DNA of 64,000 nt from contig NC_083714.1 of assembly GCF_033118175.1 (NCBI RefSeq), positions 7,130,001 to 7,194,000 of the forward strand, read 5' to 3'. The number at the start of each line of letters is the position of its first letter. Within the stretch, counting starts at the first letter, position 1. Below are positions 59,153 to 64,000 of this stretch, one piece after another. Position numbers and translations under genes: made by a program. Below the pieces are notes generated by a model that was not told the origin of the DNA, made no database searches, and saw nothing but the letters and a program-made list of their open reading frames with translations. The DNA is from Dama dama. Taxonomy: Eukaryota > Chordata > Mammalia > Artiodactyla > Cervidae.

Positions 59153-61606
59153 GTCAGTTCAGTTGCTCAGTCATTTCCGACTCTTTGTGATCCCATGGAC
59201 TGCAGCACGCCAGTCCTCCCAGTCCATCACCAACCCCTAGAGTTTACCCAACCTCATGTCCATTGAGTCGGTGATGCCATCCAACCATCTCATGCTCTGT
59301 TGTATGCTTCTCCTCCTGCCCTCAATCATTCCTAGCATCAGCATCTTTATAAATGAGTCAGCTCTTCATATCAGGTGGCCAATGTATTAGAGTTACAACT
59401 TCAATATCAGTCCTTCAAATAAACAGTCAGGACTGATCTCCTTTAGGATGGACTGGTTGGGTCTCCTTGCAGTCCAAGGAACTCTCAAGAGTCTTCTCCA
59501 ACACTACAGTTCAAAAGCATCAATTCTTCAGCTCTCCGCTTTCTTTGTGGTCTGACTCTCACATCCAAACTTGACTACTGGAAAAACCACAGCATTGACT
59601 AAACGGACCTTTGTTGGCAAAGTAATGTCTCTGCTTTTTAATATGCTGTCTAGGTTGGTCATAACTTTCTTTCCAAGGAGTAAGTGTCTTTTAATTTCAT
59701 GGCTACAGTCACCATCTGCAGTGATTTTGGAGCCCAGAAAGATAAAGTCAACCACTGTTTCCACTCTTTCCCCATCTATTTGACATGAAGAGATGGGGCC
59801 CGATGCCATGACCTTAGTTTTCTGAATGTTGAGCTTTAAGCCAACATTTTCACTCTCCTCTTTTTCTTTCATCAAGAGGCTCTTTAGTTCTTCTTCACGC
59901 TCTTCCATAAGGGTGATGTCATCTGCATATCTGATGTTGTTGATATTTCTCCCAGCAATCTTGATTCCAGCTTGTGCTTCATCCAGCCCAGCGTTTCTCA
60001 TGATGTACTCTGCATATAAGTTAAATAAGCAGGATGACAATATACAGCCTTGATGTACTCCTTTTCCTATTTGGAACCAGTCTGTTCTTCCATGTCCAGT
60101 TCTAACTGGTGCTTCCTGACATGCATACAGAATTCTCAAGAGGCAGGTTAGGTGGTCTGGTGTTCCTATCTCTTTCAGAATTTTTACAGTTTCCTATGAT
60201 GCACACAGTCAAATTCTTCAGCATAGTCAATAAAGCAGAAGTAAATGTTTTTCTGGAACTCTCTTGCTTTTTCTATGATCCAGTGGATGTTGGCAATGTG
60301 GCCTCTGGTTCCTTTGCCTTTTCTAAATCTAGCCTGAACATCTGGAAGTTCACGGTCCATGTATTCCTGAAGCCTGGCTTGGAGAATTTTGAGCATTACT
60401 TTGCTAGTGTGAGAGATGAGTGCAAATGTGCAGTAGTTTGAGCATTCTTTGACATTGCCTTTCTTTGGTATTGGAATGAAAACTGACCTTTTCCAGTCTT
60501 GTGGCCACTGCTGAGTTTTCCAAATTTGCTGGCAAATTCAGTGCAGCACTTCCACAGCATCATCTTTTAGCATTTGAAATAGCTCAACTGGAATGCCATC
60601 ACTTCCACTTGCTGGGTTCATACTGATGTTTCCTAAGGCCCACTTGACTTCACATTCCAGGATGTCTGGCTCTAGGTGAGTGATCACACCATCATGATTA
60701 TGTGGGTAGTGAAGATCGTTTTTGTACAATTCTTCTATGCATTCCTCCCACCTCTTCTTAATATCGTCTTCTTCTCTTAAGTCCATAACATTTCTATACT
60801 TTATCGAGACCATCTTTGCATGAACTGTTCCCCTGGTATCTCTAATTTTCTTGAAGAGATCTCTGTTCTTTCCCATTCTATTATTTTCCTGTATTTCTTT
60901 GCATTGATCACTAAGGAAGTCTTTATTATCTCTCCTTGCTATGTTTTGCAACCCCGCATTCGAGTAGGTATATATTTCCTTTTCTTCTTTGCTCTTCTCT
61001 TCTTTTCACAGCTGTTTTTAAGGCCTCCCCAGACAGCCATTTTGCTTTTTTGCATTTCTTTTTCTTGGGGATGGTCTTGATCCCTGTCTCCTGTACAATG
61101 TCATGAACCTTGGTCCATAGTTCATCAGGCACTCTATCTGATATAGTCCCTTAAATCTATTTCTCACATCCACTGTACAATCATAAGGGATTTGATTTAG
61201 GTCATACCTGAATGGTCTCGTGGTTTCCCCCACTTTCTTCAGTATCAGTCTGAATTTGGCAATAAGGATTTCATGATGCAAGCTACAGTCCGCTCCCAGT
61301 CTTGCTTTTGCTGACTGTATAGAGCTTCTCCATCTTTGACTGTAAAGCGTATAATCGATCTGATTTCGGTGTTGGCTTTCTGGCGATGTGCACATTTAGA
61401 GTCTTCTCTTGTGTTCTTGGAAGTGGGTGTTTGCTATGACCAGTGTGTTCTCTTTGCAAAACTCTATTAGCCTTTGCCCTGCTTCATTCTGTACTCCAAG
61501 GCCACATATGCCTGCTACTCCAGGTTTTTCTTGACTTCCTACTTTTACATTCCAGTCACCTATAATGAAAAGGGCATCTTTTTTGGGTGCTAGTTCTAAA
61601 AGGTCT
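59153..61606 (-). mobile_element. BovB, minus-strand half of the arm head-to-head pair
   Basis: Mirror of 12,817-15,270. The YADD-bearing RT piece is 59,528-60,139. Two arm differences fall here: at 60,034, a Pro/Ser change two residues before LFNLYAEYIMRN, and at 61,368, where the right arm keeps an Arg codon and the left arm has a stop. Confidence 0.92.
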
Positions 61607-62837
61607 CAAAATTCTCCAAGCCAGGCTTCAGGAATACATGAACCGTGAACTTCCAGATGTTCAAGCTGGTTTTAGAAAAGGCAGAGGTACCAGATATCAC
61701 ATTGCCAACATCTGCTGGATAATCGAAAAAGCAAGAGAAGTGCAGAAAAACATCTTGTTCTGCTTTATTGACTATGCCAAAGACTTTGACTGTGTGGGTA
61801 GCGATAAACTGTGAAAAATTCTGAAAGGGGTGGGAATACCAGACAACCTGACCTGCCTCCTGAGACATCTGTATGCAGGTCAGGAAGCAACAGTTAGAAC
61901 TGGACATGGAACAACAGACTGTTTCCAAATAAGAAAAGGAGTCTGTCAAGGCTGATTGTCACCCTGCTTAACTTATATGGGGATTAAATCATGAGAAACC
62001 CCGGGCTGGAAGAAGCACACGCTGGAATCAAGATTGACGGGAGAAATATCAATAACCTCAGATATGCACATGACACTACCCTTATGGCAGAAAGTGAAGA
62101 ACTAAAGACCCTCTTGTGAAAGTGAAAGAGGAGAGGGAAAAAGTTGGCTTAAAGCTCAGCATTCATAAAACTAAGATCATGGCATCCAGTCCCATCACTT
62201 CATGGCAAATAGATGGGGAAACAGTGGCAGACTTTATTTTTGGGGGGCTTCACAATCACTGCAGATGGTGACTGCAGCCATGAAATTAAAAGTCGCTTAC
62301 TCCTTTCCTTGGAAGGAAAGTTATGACCAACCTAGACAGCATATTAAAAAGCAGAGACATTACTTTGACAACAAAGGTCTGTCTGGTGAAGTCTATGATT
62401 TTTCCAGTAGTGATGTATGGATGTGAGAGTTGGACTATAAAGAAAGCTGAGTGCTGAAGAATTGAAGATTTTGAATTGTGGTGGTGTTGCATACTTTTGA
62501 GAGTCCCTTGGACTGCAAGGAGGTCCAACCAGTCCTTCCTAAAGGAGATCAGCTCCGAGTGTTCATTGGAATGATTGATATTGAAGCTGAAACTCCCATA
62601 CTTACTTTGGCCACCTGATGTGAACAGCTGACTCATTTGAAAAGACCATGTCCTGGGAAAGATTGAGGGCAGAAGGAGAAGGTGACAAGAGAGGAGGAGA
62701 TGGTTGGATGGCATCGCCGACTCAGTTGACATAAGTTTTGGGTAAACCCTGTGATTTGGTGATGGACAGGGAGTACTGGCATGCTGTGGTCCATGGTGTC
62801 ACAGTGAGTTGGACATGACTCAGCGATTGAAGTGAAC
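61607..62837 (+). mobile_element. BovB, plus-strand half of the arm head-to-head pair
   Basis: Mirror of 11,586-12,816. Colinear with 36,865-37,965 in the spacer. Confidence 0.9.
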
Positions 62838-63020
62838 TGAAATTAAATGGAAAGATTTTCCATGCACATGGATTGGAAGACTTAATATTGTTAAGATGAC
62901 AGTACTCACAAAGTGGTCTACAGACAATGCAGTCCTCATCAAAATCTCAACAGCATTTTTTTTTTTTCCTAAATGGAAAAGCTGATCCAAAAATTCATAG
63001 GGAACTGCACAGGTCTGCAA
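62838..63020 (+). mobile_element. L1 ORF2 fragment
   Basis: Mirror of 11,403-11,585. Confidence 0.65.
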
Positions 63021-63882
63021 CTTCCTGGTGCTTTGTTATTCTGCCCCTAACTTCAATACTATGAGGTCCTCCATGTCCCTCTAGGGAGCCTACCTCATTT
63101 ACTCACAGCTATGTTTTTCCACTTACAAACGAAGAGCTTCCAATCATGCAGACCAGCACAGGTGAGTTTCAAGCAACAGACTCAAAAAACCCAAGCTGTT
63201 TGGGGGTGCTTTGCAATCACTTACTCGGTTAAGTTGTGGGAAGGCCAAGTGACTCCCTTCACATTGCAGGGGAAGGGAGCAGAGAACCCAGCTGCTACCA
63301 CTGGGCAAATGGGGCTGTGTGTTCTCTGAGGGCAAACTCTAGGGTTTGAGTAGAGGCTGCCATGAAGCCATCTTTAAGTGTGACTGCAGGACCGACAGTC
63401 ACTTGTCACGGTCTTAGGTAACCTAGAGCCTGGGAGCCACAACTCCAATCTTGACTTTATCTCCTCCCCACCTAGAAAGAACCTTCCAGTTTCTCTCTGA
63501 CCTCACTGATAGGGTCCCTTAGTGCATGTAGCCAAAGTGTGGGGTGCCAAGAAAACCCAATTTGGAAAAGGATTCTTAAAGTTACTAAATTACAATTTTG
63601 AAGTTGGATTCCAATCCAACTGTGTCTCTGTCATGAATATAAGAGCACAAGTTAATAGAGTGGTTTCCTCACAGTTGCCATGGGGATATCTGAGATTATT
63701 TAGAAGATTCAGAGAACCAGAGATCCATGCAAAATGTCACCCACCTAATAGTTCTGTAAGCTTTCCTTTCAGCATTGCAAAAAGGTTTCTTTTCTAAGAG
63801 TCTGTCTGTCTGTCTCTGTTTTTCTGTCTTTCTGTCTCTTAATTCTGCCCCCTACCTTCCCTACAGTTTTCTTCAGGTAGTT
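63021..63882. other. Arm sequence without recognisable feature
   Basis: Mirror of 10,541-11,402. Confidence 0.4.
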
Positions 63883-64000
63883 TCCTCAGAGAGGTCATCC
63901 CGCAATCATGCCACATATATTAACTGGTTGAACAAATTTTCAAGAATAAGCCCAGATGGGAATTTAGAATTTGGTAAAGATGACAATTCATTTCAGTGGG
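63883..64000 (+). mobile_element. Old L1M-type fragment, runs off the window
   Basis: Mirror of 10,423-10,540. Confidence 0.5.

Larger units (their letters stand above)
44425..64000. repeat. Right arm of the giant palindrome (continues past the window)
   Basis: Reverse complement of 10,423-29,997. It begins inside the long L1-BT and is still perfectly paired at base 64,000, so the true arm is longer than the 19.6 kb seen. Confidence 0.97.

Noticed and set aside
10423..64000. The palindrome as a pure assembly artefact
   Set aside because: A simple artefact would give zero differences and a junction without spacer. Here scattered transitions, a 14.4 kb unique spacer and distinct junctions are present. 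It cannot be fully excluded without reads.
10423..64000. Y-chromosome origin
   Set aside because: Y palindromes look similar, but no Y gene is seen and the only gene family present (CTAG/LAGE3) is X-linked in mammals. X is preferred, not proven.
1..64000. CRISPR arrays, bacterial operons, rRNA or functional tRNA genes
   Set aside because: No regularly spaced short repeats or operon-like ORFs. tRNA-like boxes occur only in SINE heads.

Overview
The window is mammalian and almost certainly from a ruminant (cattle, buffalo, sheep or goat type). It is packed with BovB (RTE) LINEs, ruminant L1 (L1-BT type) and the Bov-A2/Bov-tA and CHR-type SINEs. BovB together with Bov-A2/Bov-tA is a bovid signature. 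There are no bacterial or viral genes; nearly all listed open reading frames are fragments of L1 or BovB reverse transcriptase, or chance ORFs in GC- or GT-rich DNA.

The dominant structure is a giant, near-perfect inverted repeat. Bases 10,423-29,997 are the reverse complement of 44,425-64,000, so left position x pairs with 74,423-x. Only seven single-base differences and one 1-base poly(T) length difference were found by eye in about 19.6 kb. The arms flank a 14.4 kb spacer that is not palindromic. The right arm runs off the window end, so the outer boundary is not seen. The layout is that of an ampliconic mammalian X palindrome; the X assignment is inferred from gene family and architecture.

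Each arm carries one complete three-exon gene of the CTAG (NY-ESO-1)/LAGE3 family, encoding a Pcc1-like domain protein of 201 residues (minus strand 24,970-26,278; plus strand 48,145-49,453). About 3.7 kb downstream in the same orientation lies an older, decayed relative (minus 20,985-21,925; plus 52,498-53,438). Exon 2 and its splice sites survive there, but exon 3, the exon 1 frame and the poly(A) signal are lost. Only this family looks like host coding sequence.

The left flank (1-10,422) begins with a diverged direct repeat of the DNA just 5' of the intact gene (1-1,911 versus about 26,890-28,860), including the same L1 insertion. A third gene unit therefore probably lies just beyond the left edge, with its exon 1 roughly 0.6 kb away. 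The rest of the left flank is an L1 5' region with a BovB inside it, a small retrocopy, SINEs, a BovB tail and about 3 kb of unrecognised DNA.

The spacer (29,998-44,424) is nested retrotransposons: an old L1M split by a younger L1-BT with a clear target-site duplication, a head-to-head BovB pair, and the 5' part of a long L1-BT whose 3' end lies in the right arm. The inner palindrome boundary cuts through this L1, which suggests that the right junction is ancestral and the left one derived.
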